Assembly (NCBI RefSeq): GCF_954871325.1
Contig: NW_027051069.1
Coordinates: 62,001 to 126,000, forward strand
Length of the DNA: 64,000 nucleotides
Reading direction: 5' to 3'
Source: Gordionus sp. m RMFG-2023
Lineage: Eukaryota > Nematomorpha > Gordioida > Chordodea > Parachordodidae
Part shown: one piece after another, positions 51,285 to 64,000 of the stretch
How the letters are laid out: each line of letters opens with the position of its first letter
Numbering within the stretch: position 1 is the first letter of the stretch
Program-made: the position numbers and the translations under genes
The notes under the pieces: generated by a model
What the model was told of the DNA's origin: nothing
The model's database searches: none
Seen by the model: only the letters and a program-made list of their open reading frames with translations

Positions 51285-54200
51285 GAACCGGAAACGTAAA
51301 AAAATACATCTAAGCTGTTTTCGATAGAGAATTAAATTCTGAGTTGAATGATATAATTATATACAAAATTATGTTTACGATGTTAGCATTTCCCCGTTAA
51401 AAGTCTTTCGCGACAAAAAATTTATTTTGTGAACCGGAAACCTTAAAAATTACATCTAAGCGGTTTTGGATAGAGAATTATATCCTGAGTTCAATGATAT
51501 AAATATATTCAAAATTACGTTTAAGATGTTAGCATTTCCCCTATAAATGTCTTTCGCGACAAAATATTTATTTTGTGAACCGGAAACGTAAAAAAATACA
51601 TCTAAACGGTTTTGGATAGAGAATTAAATTCTAAGTTCAATGATATAATTATATTCAAAATTATGTTTAAGATGTTAGCATTTGACCTATAAATGTCTTT
51701 AGCGACAAAATATTATTTTTGTGAACCGGAAACGTAAAAAAATACCTCTAAACGGTTTTAGATAGAGAATTATGTTCTGAGTTCAATGATATAAATATAT
51801 TCAAAATTACGTTTAAGATGTTAGCATTTCCCCTATAAATGTCTTTCGTGACAAAATATTTATTTTGTGAACCGGAAACGTAAAAAAATACATCTAAGCA
51901 GTTTTGGATAGAGAATTAAATTCTGAGTTCAATGATATAAACAAAATTATGTTTAAGATGTTAGACTTTCCCCTATAAATATCTTTCGCAACAAAAAAAT
52001 TATTATGTGAACCGGAAACGTAAAAAAATTCATCTAAGCGGTTTTGGATAGAGAATTATATTCTGAGTTCAAAGATATAAATATATTCAAAATTACGTTT
52101 AAGATGTTAGCATTTCCCCTATAAATGTCTTTCGTGACAAAATATTTATTTTGTGAACCGGAAACGTAAAAAAATACATCTAAGCAGTTTTGGATAGAGA
52201 ATTAAATTCTGAGTTCAATGATATAAACAAAATTACGTTTAAGATGTTAGACTTTCCCCTATAAATGTCTTTCGCGACAAAAAAATTATTATGTGAACCG
52301 AAAAAGTAAAAAAATACATCTAAGCTGTTTTCGATAGAGAATTAAATTCTGAGTTCAATGATATAATTATATTCAAAATTATGTTTAAGATGTTAGCCTT
52401 TCTCCGTTAAAAGTCTTTCGCGACAAAAAATTTATTTTGTGAACTGGAAACCTTAAAAATTACATCTAAGCGGTTTTGGATAGAGAATAATATTCTCAGT
52501 TCAATGATATAAATATATTCAAAAATACGTTAAAGATGTTAGCATTTCCCCTATAAATGTCTTTCGCGACAAAATATTTATTTTGTGAACCGGAAACGTA
52601 AAAAAATACATCTAAGCAGTTTTGGATAGAGAATTAAATTCTGAGTTCAATGATATAAACAAAATTATGTTTAAGATGTTAGACTTTCCCCTATAAATAT
52701 CTTTCGCGACAAAAAAATTATTATGTGAACCGGAAACGTAAAAAAATACATCTAAGCTGTTTTCGATAGAGAAATCAATCCTGAGTTCAATGATATAATT
52801 ATATTCAAAATTATGTTTAAGATATTAGCCTTTCCCCGTTAAAAGTCTTTCGCGAAAAAATATTTATTTTGTGAACCGGAAACTTTAAAAATTACATCTA
52901 AGCGGTTTTGGATAGAGAATTATATTCTCAGTTCAATGATATAAATATATTCAAAATTACGTTTAAGATGTTATCATTTCCTATATAAATGTCTTTCGTG
53001 ACAAAACCGGAATAGTAGAAAAATACATCTAAGCAGTTTTGGATAGAGAATTAAATTCTGAGTTCAATGATATAAACAAAATTACGTTTAAGATGTTAGA
53101 CTTTCCCCTATAAATGTCTTTCGCGACAAAAAAATTATTATGTGAACCGGAAAAGTAAAAAAATACATCTAAGCTGTTTTCGATAGAGAATTAAATTCTG
53201 AGTTCAATGATATAATTATATTCAAAATTATGTTTAAGATGTTAGCCTTTCCCCGTTAAAAGTCTTTCACGACAAAAAATTTATTTTGTGAACCGGAAAC
53301 CTTAAAAATTACATCTAAGCGGTTTTGGATAGAGAATAATATTCTCAGTTCAATGATATAAATATATTCAAAAATACGTTAAAGATGTTAGACTTTCCCC
53401 TATAAATGTCTTTCGCGACAAAAAAATTATTTTATGAACCGGAAACGTAAAAATATTCTTCTAAGCAGTTTTGGATAGAGAATTAAATTCTGAGTTCAAT
53501 GATATAAACAAAATTACGTTTTAGATGTTAGACCTTCCCCTATAAATGTATTTCGCGACAAAATATTATTTTGTGAACCTGAAACGTAAAAAAATACATC
53601 TAAACGGTTTTCGATAGAAAATTAAATTCTGAGTTCAATGATATAAATATATTCAAAATTACGTTTAAGATGTTAGCCTTTACCTTATAAATGTCTTTCG
53701 CGACAAATAATTTATTTTGTGAACTGGAAACGTAAAAAAATACATCTAAGCGGTTTTGGATAGAGAATTAAATTCTGAGTTCAATGATATAACCAAAATT
53801 ACGTTTAAGATGTTAGACTTTCCCCTATAAATGTCTTTCGCGACAAAAAAATTATCATGTGAACCGGAAACGTAAAAAAATACATCTAAGCTGTTTTTGA
53901 TAGAGAATTAAATTCTGAGTTCAATGATATAAATATATTAAAAATTACGTTTAAGATGTTAGCCTTTACCTTATAAATGTCTTTCGCTACAAATTATTTA
54001 TTTTGTGAACCGGAAACGTAAAAAAATACATCTAAGCGGTTTTGGATAGAGAATTAAATTCTGAGTTCAATGATTAAATTATATTCAAAATTACGTTTAA
54101 GATGTTAGCCTTTCCCCAATAAATGTCTTTCCCGACAAAAAATTATTTTGTGAACCGGAAATGTAAAAAATTACATCTAAGCGGTTTTGGATAGAGAATT

Positions 54201-55162
54201 AAATTCTGAGTTCAATGATATAAATATATTCAAAATTACGTTTAAGATGTTAGCCTTTACCTTATAAATGTCTTTCGCGACAAATAATTTATTTTGTGAA
54301 CTGGAAACGTAAAAAAATACATCTAAGCGGTTTTGGATAGAGAATTAAATTCTGAGTTCAATGATATAACCAAAATTACGTTTAAGATGTTAGACTTTCC
54401 CCTATAAATGTCTTTCGCGACAAAAAAATTATCATGTGAACCGGAAACGTAAAAAAATACATCTAAGCTGTTTTTGATAGAGAATTAAATTCTGAGTTCA
54501 ATGATATAAATATATTAAAAATTACGTTTAAGATGTTAGCCTTTACCTTATAAATGTCTTTCGCTACAAAATATTTATTTTGTGAACCGGAAACGTAAAA
54601 AAACTCATCTAAGCGGTTTTGGATAGAGAATTACATTCTGAGTTCAATGATATAAATATTCAAAATTACGTTTAAGATGTTAGCCTTTCCCCTATAAATG
54701 TATTTCGCGACAAATTATTTATTTGGTGAACCGGAAACGTAAAAAAATACATCTAAACGGTTTTGGATAGAGAATTATATTATCAGTTCAATGATATAAA
54801 TATATTCAAAATTACGTTTAAGATGTTAGTATTTCCCCTATAAATATCTTTGACAAAATATTTATTTTGTGAACCGTAAACGTAAAAAAATACATCTAAA
54901 CGGTTTGGGATAGAGAATTAAATTCTGAGTTCAATGATATAAATATATTCAAGATTACGTTTAAGATGTTAGCCTTTCCCCTATAAATGTCTTTCGCGAC
55001 AAAAAAATTATCATGAGAACCGGAAACGTAAAAAAATACATCTAAGCTGTTTTTGATAGAGAATTAAATTCTGAGTTCAATGATATAAATATATTAAAAA
55101 TTACGTTTAAGATGTTAGACTTTCCCCTATAATAGTCTTTCGCGACAAAAAAATTATTATTT
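51285..55162 (+). repeat. HOR block 3, second super-repeat copy
   Basis: This has 27 monomers and 3878 bp, as at 4753-8630. It shares AAATCAATCC (52772), TTTCACGA (near 53267), TATCTTTGAC (near 54845) and TCATGAGAACC (near 55011). Confidence 0.9.
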
Positions 55163-57599
55163 GAACCGGAAACGTAAAAAAATACATCTAAGCTGTTTTC
55201 GATAGAGAATTAAATTCTGAGTTGAATGATATAATTATATACAAAATTATGTTTACGATGTTAGCATTTCCCCGTTAAAAGTCTTTCGCGACAAAAAATT
55301 TATTTTGTGAACCGGAAACCTTAAAAATTACATCTAAGCGGTTTTGGATAGAGAATTATATCCTGAGTTCAATGATATAAATATATTCAAAATTACGTTT
55401 AAGATGTTAGCATTTCCCCTATAAATGTCTTTCGCGACAAAATATTTATTTTGTGAACCGGAAACGTAAAAAAATACATCTAAACGGTTTTAGATAGAGA
55501 ATTAAATTCTAAGTTCAATGATATAATTATATTCAAAATTATGTTTAAGATGTTAGTATTTGACCTATAAATGTCTTTAGCGACAAAATATTATTTTTGT
55601 GAACCGGAAACGTAAAAAAATACCTCTAAACGGTTTTAGATAGAGAATTATGTTCTGAGTTCAATGATATAAATATATTCAAAATTACGTTTAAGATGTT
55701 AGCATTTCCCCTATAAATGTCTTTCGTGACAAAATATTTATTTTGTGAACCGGAAACGTAAAAAAATACATCTAAGCAGTTTTGGATAGAGAATTAAATT
55801 CTGAGTTCAATGATATAAACAAAATTATGTTTAAGATGTTAGACTTTCCCCTATAAATATCTTTCGCAACAAAAAAATTATTATGTGAACCGGAAACGTA
55901 AAAAAATTTATCTAAGCGGTTTTGGATAGAGAATTATATTCTGAGTTCAAAGATATAAATATATTCAAAATTACGTTTAAGATGTTAGCATTTCCCCTAT
56001 AAATGTCTTTAGTGACAAAATATTTATTTTGTGAACCGGAAACGTAAAAAAATACATCTAAGCAGTTTTGGATAGAGAATTAAATTCTGAGTTCAATGAT
56101 ATAAACAAAATTATGTTTAAGATGTTAGACTTTCCCCTATAAATATCTTTCGCGACAAAAAAATTATTATGTGAACCGGAAACGTAAAAAAATACATCTA
56201 AGCTGTTTTCGATAGAGAATTAAATCCTGAGTTCAATGATATAATTATATTCAAAATTATGTTTAAGATGTTAGTATTTGACCTATAAATGTCTTTAGCG
56301 AAAAAATATTATTTTTGTGAACCGGAAACGTAAAAAAATACCTCTAAACGGTTTTAGATAGAGAATTATGTTCTGAGTTCAATGATATAAATATATTCAA
56401 AATTACGTTTAAGATGTTAGCATTTCCCCTATAAATGTCTTTCGTGACAAAATATTTATTTTGTGAACCGGAAACGTAAAAAAATACATCTAAGCAGTTT
56501 TGGATAGAGAATTAAATTCTGAGTTCAATGATATAAACAAAATTATGTTTAAGATGTTAGACTTTCCCCTATAAATATCTTTCGCAACAAAAAAATTATT
56601 ATGTGAACCGGAAACGTAAAAAAATTCATCTAAGCGGTTTTGGATAGAGAATTATATTCTGAGTTCAAAGATATAAATATATTCAAAATTACGTTTAAGA
56701 TGTTAGCATTTCCCCTATAAATGTCTTTAGTGACAAAATATTTATTTTGTGAACCGGAAACGTAAAAAAATACATCTAAGCAGTTTTGGATAGAGAATTA
56801 AATTCTGAGTTCAATGATATAAACAAAATTATGTTTAAGATGTTAGACTTTCCCCTATAAATATCTTTCGCGACAAAAAAATTATTATGTGAACCGGAAA
56901 CGTAAAAAAATACATCTAAACTGTTTTCGATAGAGAATTAAATCCTGAGTTCAATGATATAATTATATTCAAAATTATGTTTAAGATATTAGCCTTTCCC
57001 CGTTAAAAGTCTTTCGCGAAAAAATATTTATTTTGTGAACCGGAAACTTTAAAAATTACATCTAAGCGGTTTTGGATAGAGAATTATATTCTCAGTTCAA
57101 TGATATAAATATATTCAAAATTACGTTTAAGATGTTATCATTTCCTATATAAATGTCTTTCGTGACAAAACCGGAATAGTAGAAAAATATATCTAAGCAG
57201 TTTTGGATAGAGAATTAAATTCTGAGTTCAATGATATAAACAAAATTACGTTTAAGATGTTAGACTTTCCCCTATAAATGTCTTTCGCGACAAAAAAATT
57301 ATTATGTGAACCGGAAAAGTAAAAAAATACATCTAAGCTGTTTTCGATAGAGAATTAAATTCTGAGTTCAATGATATAATTATATTCAAAATTATGTTTA
57401 AGATGTTAGCCTTTCCCCGTTAAAAGTCTTTCGCGACAAAAAATTTATTTTGTGAACCGGAAACCTTAAAAATTACATCTAAGCGGTTTTGGATAGAGAA
57501 TTAAATTCTGAGTTCAATGATATAAATATATTCAAAATTACGTTTAAGATGTTAGACTTTCCCCTATAATAGTCTTTCGCGACAAAAAAATTATTATTT
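55163..57599 (+). repeat. HOR block 4, second super-repeat copy
   Basis: This has 17 monomers and 2437 bp, as at 8631-11067. It includes the c11/c3 hybrid (56173), both CTTTAGTGAC-marked c6 monomers, and TAAACTGTTTTCG near 56927. Confidence 0.9.
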
Positions 57600-60500
57600 G
57601 AACCGGAAACGTAAAAAAATACATCTAAGCTGTATTCGATAGAGAATTAAATTCTGAGTTGAATGATATAATTATATACAAAATTATGTTTACGATGTTA
57701 GCATTTCCCCGTTAAAAGTCTTTCGCGACAAAAAATTTATTTTGTGAACCGGAAACCTTAAAAATTACATCTAAGCGGTTTTGGATAGAGAATTATATCC
57801 TGAGTTCAATGATATAAATATATTCAAAATTACGTTTAAGATGTTAGCATTTCCCCTATATATTTATTTCGCGACAAAATATGTATTTTGTGAACCGGAA
57901 ACGTAAAAAAATACATCTAAACGGTTTTGGATAGAGAATTAAATTCTAAGTTCAATGATATAATTATATTCAAAATTATGTTTAAGATGTTAGCATTTGA
58001 CCTATAAATGTCTTTAGCGACAAAATATTATTTTTGTGAACCGGAAACGTAAAAAAATACCTCTAAACGGTTTTAGATAGAGAATTATGTTCTGAGTTCA
58101 ATGATATAAATATATTCAAAATTACGTTTAAGATGTTAGCATTTCCCCTATAAATGTCTTTCGTGACAAAATATTTATTTTGTGAACCGGAAACGTAAAA
58201 AATACATCTAAGCAGTTTTGGATAGAGAATTAAATTCTGAGTTCAATGATATAAACAAAATTATGTTTAAGATGTTAGACTTTCCCCTATAAATATCTTT
58301 CGCAACAAATAAATTATTATGTGAACCGAAAACGTAAAAAAATTCATCTAAGCGGTTTTGGATAGAGAATTATATTCTGAGTTCAAAGATATAAATATAT
58401 TCAAAATTACGTTTAAGATGTTAGCATTTCCCCTATAAATGTCTTTCGTGACAAAATATTTATTTTGTGAACCGGAAACGTAAAAAAATACATCTAAGCA
58501 GTTTTGGATAGAGAATTAAATTCTGAGTTCAATGATATAAACAAAATTATGTTTAAGATGTTAGACTTTCCCCTATAAATATCTTTCGCAACAAAAAAAT
58601 TATTATGTGAACCGGAAACGTAAAAAAATTCATCTAAGCGGTTTTGGATAGAGAATTATATTCTGAGTTCAAAGATATAAATATATTCAAAATTACGTTT
58701 AAGATGTTAGCATTTACCCTATAAATGTCTTTCGTGACAAAATATTTATTTTGTGAACCGGAAACGTAAAAAAATACATCTAAGCAGTTTTGGATAGAGA
58801 ATTAAATTCTGAGTTCAATGATATAAACAAAATTATGTTTAAAATGTTAGACTTTCCCCTATAATTATCTTTCGCGACAAAAAAATTATTATGTGAACCG
58901 GAAACGTAAAAAAATACATCTAAGCTGTTTTCGATAGAGAATTAAATCCTGAGTTCAATGATATAATTATATTCAAAATTATGTTTAAGATATTAGCCTT
59001 TCCCCGTTTAAAGTCTTTCGCGACAAAAAATTTATTTTGTGAACCGGAAACCTTAAAAATTACATCTAAGCGGTTTTGGATAGAGAATTAAATTCTGAGT
59101 TCAATGATATAAATATATTCAAAATTACGTTTAAGATGTTAGACTTTCCCCTATAAATGTCTTTCGCGACAAAAAAATTATTATGTGAACCGGAAAAGTA
59201 AAAAAATACATCTAAGCTGTTTTCGATAGAGAATTAAATTCTGAGTTCAATGATATAATTATATTCAAAATTATGTTTAAGATGTTAGCCTTTCCCCGTT
59301 AAAAGTCTTTCGCGACAAAAAATTTATTTTGTGAACCGGAAACCTTAAAAATTACATCTAAGCGGTTTTCGATAGAGAATTAAATTCTGAGTTCAATGAT
59401 ATAAATATATTCAAAATTACGTTTAAGATGTTAGCATTTCCCCTATAAATGTCTTTCGCGACAAAATATTTATTTTGTGAACCGGAAACGTAAAAAAATA
59501 CATCTAAACGGTTTTGGATAGAGAATTAAATTCTAAGTTCAATGATATAATTATATTCAAAATTATGTTTAAGATGTTAGCATTTGACCTATAAATGTCT
59601 TTAGCGACAAAATATTATTTTTGTGAACCGGAAACGTAAAAAAATACCTCTAAACGGTTTTAGATAGAGAATTATGTTCTGAGTTCAATGATATAAATAT
59701 ATTCAAAATTACGTTTAAGATGTTAGCATTTCCCCTATAAATGTCTTTCGTGACAAAATATTTATTTTGTGAACCGGAAACGTAAAAAAATACATCTAAG
59801 CAGTTTTGGATAGAGAATTAAATTCTGAGTTCAATGATATAAACAAAATTATGTTTAATATGTTAGACTTTCCCCTATAAATATCTTTCGCAACAAAAAA
59901 ATTATTATGTGAACCGGAAACGTAAAAAAATTCATCTAAGCGGTTTTGGATAGAGAATTATATTCTGAGTTCAAAGATATAAATATATTCAAAATTACGT
60001 TTAAGATGTTAGCATTTCCCCTATAAATGTCTTTCGTGACAAAATATTTATTTTGTGAACCGGAAACGTAAAAAATACATCTAAGCAGTTTTGGATAGAG
60101 AATTAAATTCTGAGTTCAATGATATAAACAAAATTACGTTTAAGATGTTAGACTTTCCCCTATAAATGTCTTTCGCGACAAAAAAATTATTATGTGAACC
60201 GGAAAAGTAAAAAAATACATCTAAGCTGTTTTCGATAGAGAATTAAATTCTGAGTTCAATGATATAATTATATTCAAAATTATGTTTAAGATGTTAGCCT
60301 TTCCCCGTTAAAAGTCTTTCGCGACAAAAAATTTATTTTGTGAACCGGAAACCTTAAAAATTACATCTAAGCGGTTTTGGATAGAGAATTATATCCTGAG
60401 TTCAATGATATAAATATATTCAAACTTACGTTTAAGATGTTAGCATTTCCCCTATAAATGTCTTTCGCGACAAAATATTTATTTTGTGAACCGGAAACGT

Positions 60501-63500
60501 AAAAAAATACCTCTAAACGGTTTTAGATAGAGAATTATGTTCTGAGTTCAATGATATAAATATATTCAAAATTACGTTTAAGATGTTAGCATTTCCCCTA
60601 TAAATGTCTTTCGTGACAAAATATTTATTTTGTGAACCGGAAACGTAAAAAAATACATCTAAGCAGTTTTGGATAGAGAATTAAATTCTGAGTTCAATGA
60701 TATAAACAAAATTATGTTTAAGATGTTAGACCTTCCCCTATAAATGTATTTCGCGACAAAATATTATTTTGTGAACCTGAAACGTAAAAAAATACATCTA
60801 AACGGTTTTCGATAGAAAATTAAATTCTGAGTTCAATGATATAAATATATTCAAAATTACGTTTAAGATGTTAGCCTTTACCTTATAAATGTCTTTCGCG
60901 ACAAATAATTTATTTTGTGAACTGGAAACGTAAAAAAATACATCTAAGCGGTTTTGGATAGAGAATTAAATTCTGAGTTCAATGATATAAACAAAATTAC
61001 GTTTAAGATGTTAGACTTTCCCCTATAAATGTCTTTCGCGACAAAAAAATTATCATGTGAACCGGAAACGTAAAAAAATACATCTAAGCTGTTTTTGATA
61101 GAGAATTAAATTCTGAGTTCAATGATATAAATATATTAAAAATTACGTTTAAGATGTTAGCCTTTACCTTATAAATGTCTTTCGCTACAAATTATTTATT
61201 TTGTGAACCGGAAACGTAAAAAAATACATCTAAGCGGTTTTGGATAGAGAATTAAATTCTGAGTTCAATGATTAAATTATATTCAAAATTACGTTTAAGA
61301 TGTTAGCCTTTCCCCAATAAATGTCTTTCCCGACAAAAAATTATTTTGTGAACCGGAAATGTAAAAAATTACATCTAAGCGGTTTTGGATAGAGAATTAA
61401 ATTCTGAGTTCAATGATTAAATTATATTAAAAATTACGTTTAAGATGTTAGCCTTTGCCCTATAAATGTCTTTCGCGACAAAATATTTATTTTGTGAACC
61501 GGAAACGTAAAAAAATAGATCTAAACGGTTTTGGATAGAGAATTAAATTCTGAGTTCAATGATATAATTATATTCAAAATTATGTTTAAGATGTTAGCAT
61601 TTCATCTATAAATGTCTTTCGCGACAAAATATTTATTTTGTGAACCGGAAACGTAAAAAAACTCATCTAAGCGGTTTTGGATAGAGAATTACATTCTGAG
61701 TTCAATGATATAAATATTCAAAATTACGTTTAAGATGTTAGCCTTTCCCCTATAAATGTATTTCGCGACAAATTATTTATTTGGTGAACCGGAAACGTAA
61801 AAAAATACATCTAAACGGTTTTGGATAGAGAATTATATTATCAGTTCAATGATATAAATATATTCAAAATTACGTTTAAGATGTTAGTATTTCCCCTATA
61901 AATGTCTTTGACAAAATATTTATTTTGTGAACCGTAAACGTAAAAAAATACATCTAAACGGTTTGGGATAGAGAATTAAATTCTGAGTTCAATGATATAA
62001 ATATATTCAAGATTACGTTTAAGATGTTAGCCTTTCCCCTATAAATGAATTTCGCGACAAAATATTTATTTTGTGAACCGGAAAATTAAAAATTACATCT
62101 AAGCGGTTTTGGATAGAGAATTATATCCTGAGTTCAATGATATAAATATATTCAAAATTACGTTTAAGATGTTAGCATTTCCCCTATAAATGTCTTTCGC
62201 GACAAAATATTTATTTTGTGAACCGGAAACGTAAAAAAATACATCTAAACGGTTTTGGATAGAGAATTAAATTCTAAGTTCAATGATATAATTATATTCA
62301 AAATTATGTTTAAGATGTTAGTATTTGACCTATAAATGTCTTTAGCGACAAAATATTATTTTTGTGAACCGGAAACGTAAAAAAATACCTCTAAACGGTT
62401 TTAGATAGAGAATTATGTTCTGAGTTCAATGATATAAATATATTCAAAATTACGTTTAAGATGTTAGCATTTCCCCTATAAATGTCTTTCGTGACAAAAT
62501 ATTTATTTTGTGAACCGGAAACGTAAAAAAATACATCTAAGCAGTTTTGGATAGAGAATTAAATTCTGAGTTCAATGATATAAACAAAATTATGTTTAAG
62601 ATGTTAGACTTTCCCCTATAAATATCTTTCGCAACAAAAAAATTATTATGTGAACCGGAAACGTAAAAAAATTCATCTAAGCGGTTTTGGATAGAGAATT
62701 ATATTCTGAGTTCAAAGATATATATATATTCAAAATTACGTTTAAGATGTTAGCATTTCCCCTATAAATGTCTTTCGTGACAAAATATTTATTTTGTGAA
62801 CCGGAAACGTAAAAAAATACATCTAAGCAGTTTTGGATAGAGAATTAAATTCTGAGTTCAATGATATAAACAAAATTATGTTTAAGATGTTAGACTTTCC
62901 CCTATAAATATCTTTCGCGACAAAAAAATTATTATGTGAACCGGAAACGTAAAAAAATACATCTAAGCTGTTTTCGATAGAGAATTAAATCCTGAGTTCA
63001 ATGATATAATTATATTCAAAATTATGTTTAAGATATTAGCCTTTCCCCGTTAAAAGTCTTTCGCGAAAAAATATTTATTTTGTGAACCGGAAACTTTAAA
63101 AATTACATCTAAGCGGTTTTGGATAGAGAATTATATTCTCAGTTCAATGATATAAATATATTCAAAATTACGTTTAAGATGTTATCATTTCCTATTTAAA
63201 TGTCTTTCGTGACAAAACCGGAATAGTAGAAAAATACATCTAAGCAGTTTTGGATAGAGAATTAAATTCTGAGTTCAATGATATAAACAAAATTACGTTT
63301 AAGATGTTAGACTTTCCCCTATAAATGTCTTTCGCGACAAAAAAATTATTATGTGAACCGGAAAAGTAAAAAAATACATCTAAGCTGTTTTCGATAGAGA
63401 ATTAAATTCTGAGTTCAATGATATAATTATATTCAAAATTATGTTTAAGATGTTAGCCTTTCCCCGTTAAAAGTCTTTCGCGACAAAAAATTTATTTTGT

Positions 63501-63646
63501 GAACCGGAAACCTTAAAAATTACATCTAAGCGGTTTTGGATAGAGAATTAAATTCTGAGTTCAATGATATAAATATATTCAAAATTACGTTTAAGATGTT
63601 AGACTTTCCCCTATAATAGTCTTTCGCGACAAAAAAATTATTATTT
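57600..63646 (+). repeat. HOR block 5, second super-repeat copy
   Basis: This has 42 monomers and 6047 bp, as at 11068-17114. It shares TGTATTCG (57631), CCTATATATTTATTT (near 57856), CCCCGTTTAAAG (near 59003), GTTTAATATG (near 59853), AAACTTACG (near 60422) and ATATATATATTC (near 62720). Confidence 0.9.
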
Positions 63647-64000
63647 GAACCGGAAACGTAAAAAAATACATCTAAGCTGTTTTCGATAGAGAATTAAATT
63701 CTGAGTTGAATGATATAATTATATACAAAATTATGTTTACGATGTTAGCATTTCCCCGTTAAAAGTCTTTCGCGACAAAAAATTTATTTTGTGAACCGGA
63801 AACCTTAAAAATTACATCTAAGCGGTTTTGGATAGAGAATTATATCCTGAGTTCAATGATATAAATATATTCAAAATTACGTTTAAGATGTTAGCATTTC
63901 CCCTATAAATGTCTTTCGCGACAAAATATTTATTTTGTGAACCGGAAACGTAAAAAAATACATCTAAACGGTTTTGGATAGAGAATTAAATTCTAAGTTC
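63647..64000 (+). repeat. HOR block 6, second copy, cut by window edge
   Basis: This is the first 354 bases of a block 6-like series: c1, c2 and the first part of c3, ending inside CTAAGTTC. It matches 17115-17468. Too little is present to tell whether it continues as block 6 or block 8, since the marks that separate them lie further right. The GAAA insertion of block 8 would fall in c2 and is absent, which favours block 6. Confidence 0.85.

Larger units (their letters stand above)
1..64000 (+). repeat. AT-rich 146-bp satellite DNA array filling the window
   Basis: The whole window is head-to-tail copies of one monomer, all in one orientation, with no unique sequence, inversion or inserted element seen. 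The usual length is 146 bp. A second class is 139-140 bp and lacks the six bases TATATT after GATATAAA. Rarer lengths run from 131 to 150 bp. I counted about 445 complete monomers. The consensus composition is about 28% G+C. Conserved words in order are GAACCGGAAACG, ACATCTAAG, GGATAGAGAATT, CTGAGTTCAATGAT, CAAAATTACGTTTAAGATG, CCCCTATAAATG and CTTTCGCGACAAAA. No gene is present: the monomer length is not a multiple of three and each monomer has stops in all six frames. The pattern is that of a eukaryotic centromeric or heterochromatic satellite. The genomic location is inferred, not shown. Confidence 0.97.
46533..64000 (+). repeat. Super-repeat segment, second copy (of 1-17468)
   Basis: This is the second copy of positions 1-17468, at offset 46532, cut by the right window edge. 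It follows block 11 without a break in monomer phase. Blocks 1 to 5 reappear in the same order with the same lengths of 1733, 3013, 3878, 2437 and 6047 bp, followed by the first 354 bases of block 6. It shares every private variant tested. This implies either a very recent amplification of a roughly 46.5-kb unit or a duplicated stretch in the assembly. Confidence 0.93.

Noticed and set aside
1-64000. Open reading frames
   Set aside because: Each monomer has stops in all three frames on both strands (for example TAA at monomer positions 13, 27 and 49 and TGA at 65 on the plus strand). Monomer length shifts the frame at each repeat, so any short ORF is a repeat artefact.
1-64000. CRISPR array
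   Set aside because: Regular spacing is present, but there are no unique spacers between short repeats. The full 140-146 bp unit is repeated without gaps, and no cas-like gene is present.
1-64000. Telomeric repeat or subtelomeric junction
   Set aside because: TTAG occurs inside GATGTTAGC, but there is no run of TTAGG, TTAGGG or similar short telomere units.
1-64000. Long terminal repeats or other transposon ends
   Set aside because: The large direct repeats are multi-monomer HOR segments. No terminal motif, target-site duplication, primer-binding site or coding domain is present.
1-64000. Prokaryotic or plasmid iteron origin
   Set aside because: Iterons are short and few and lie next to a replication gene. 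Here about 445 long monomers fill 64 kb with a layered HOR structure typical of eukaryotic satellites.
1-64000. Naming the species from the monomer
   Set aside because: The length is in the range of several beetle and other insect satellites, but I could not match the sequence to a named satellite with confidence.

Overview
The whole 64 kb window is one uninterrupted, AT-rich satellite DNA array. I counted about 445 complete head-to-tail monomers plus a partial one at each end. All lie in the same orientation and share a 146-bp consensus with about 28% G+C. I see no protein-coding gene, RNA gene, transposon, CRISPR array or unique sequence: every stretch aligns to the same monomer, and every monomer has stop codons in all six frames. 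This is the pattern of a eukaryotic (peri)centromeric or heterochromatic satellite. The sequence alone does not name the species. The organisation would suit an insect-like genome, but that is a guess.

Monomers are placed here on the first base of the word GAACCGGAAACG. They fall into 26 recognisable types, called c1 to c26, which recur in a fixed cyclic order totalling about 3.74 kb. This is a higher-order repeat (HOR): the same type in different blocks is nearly identical, while neighbouring types differ clearly. No block carries all 26 types. Each is a deleted and/or partly duplicated version, and most joins are hybrid monomers that switch type within a monomer without losing monomer phase.

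Cutting at c1 gives eleven blocks starting at 7, 1740, 4753, 8631, 11068, 17115, 23704, 27588, 32209, 40514 and 43235, of 12, 21, 27, 17, 42, 46, 27, 32, 58, 19 and 23 monomers. At 46539 the whole series begins again: positions 1-17468 reappear at 46533-64000 with a constant offset of 46532 and with every private variant I checked preserved. The window is therefore about 1.4 turns of a 46.5-kb super-repeat, or else contains an assembly duplication.

Inside this super-repeat are further nested copies: about 6.0 kb at 14250-20256 and 24723-30734; about 1.84 kb at 37640-39480 and 40806-42648; and a stepwise tandem expansion at 33067-36913. Non-coding points of interest are two short dyad symmetries per monomer, a 131-bp deleted monomer that marks HOR phase, excess CpG combined with CpG-transition variants, and the near-nucleosomal monomer length.
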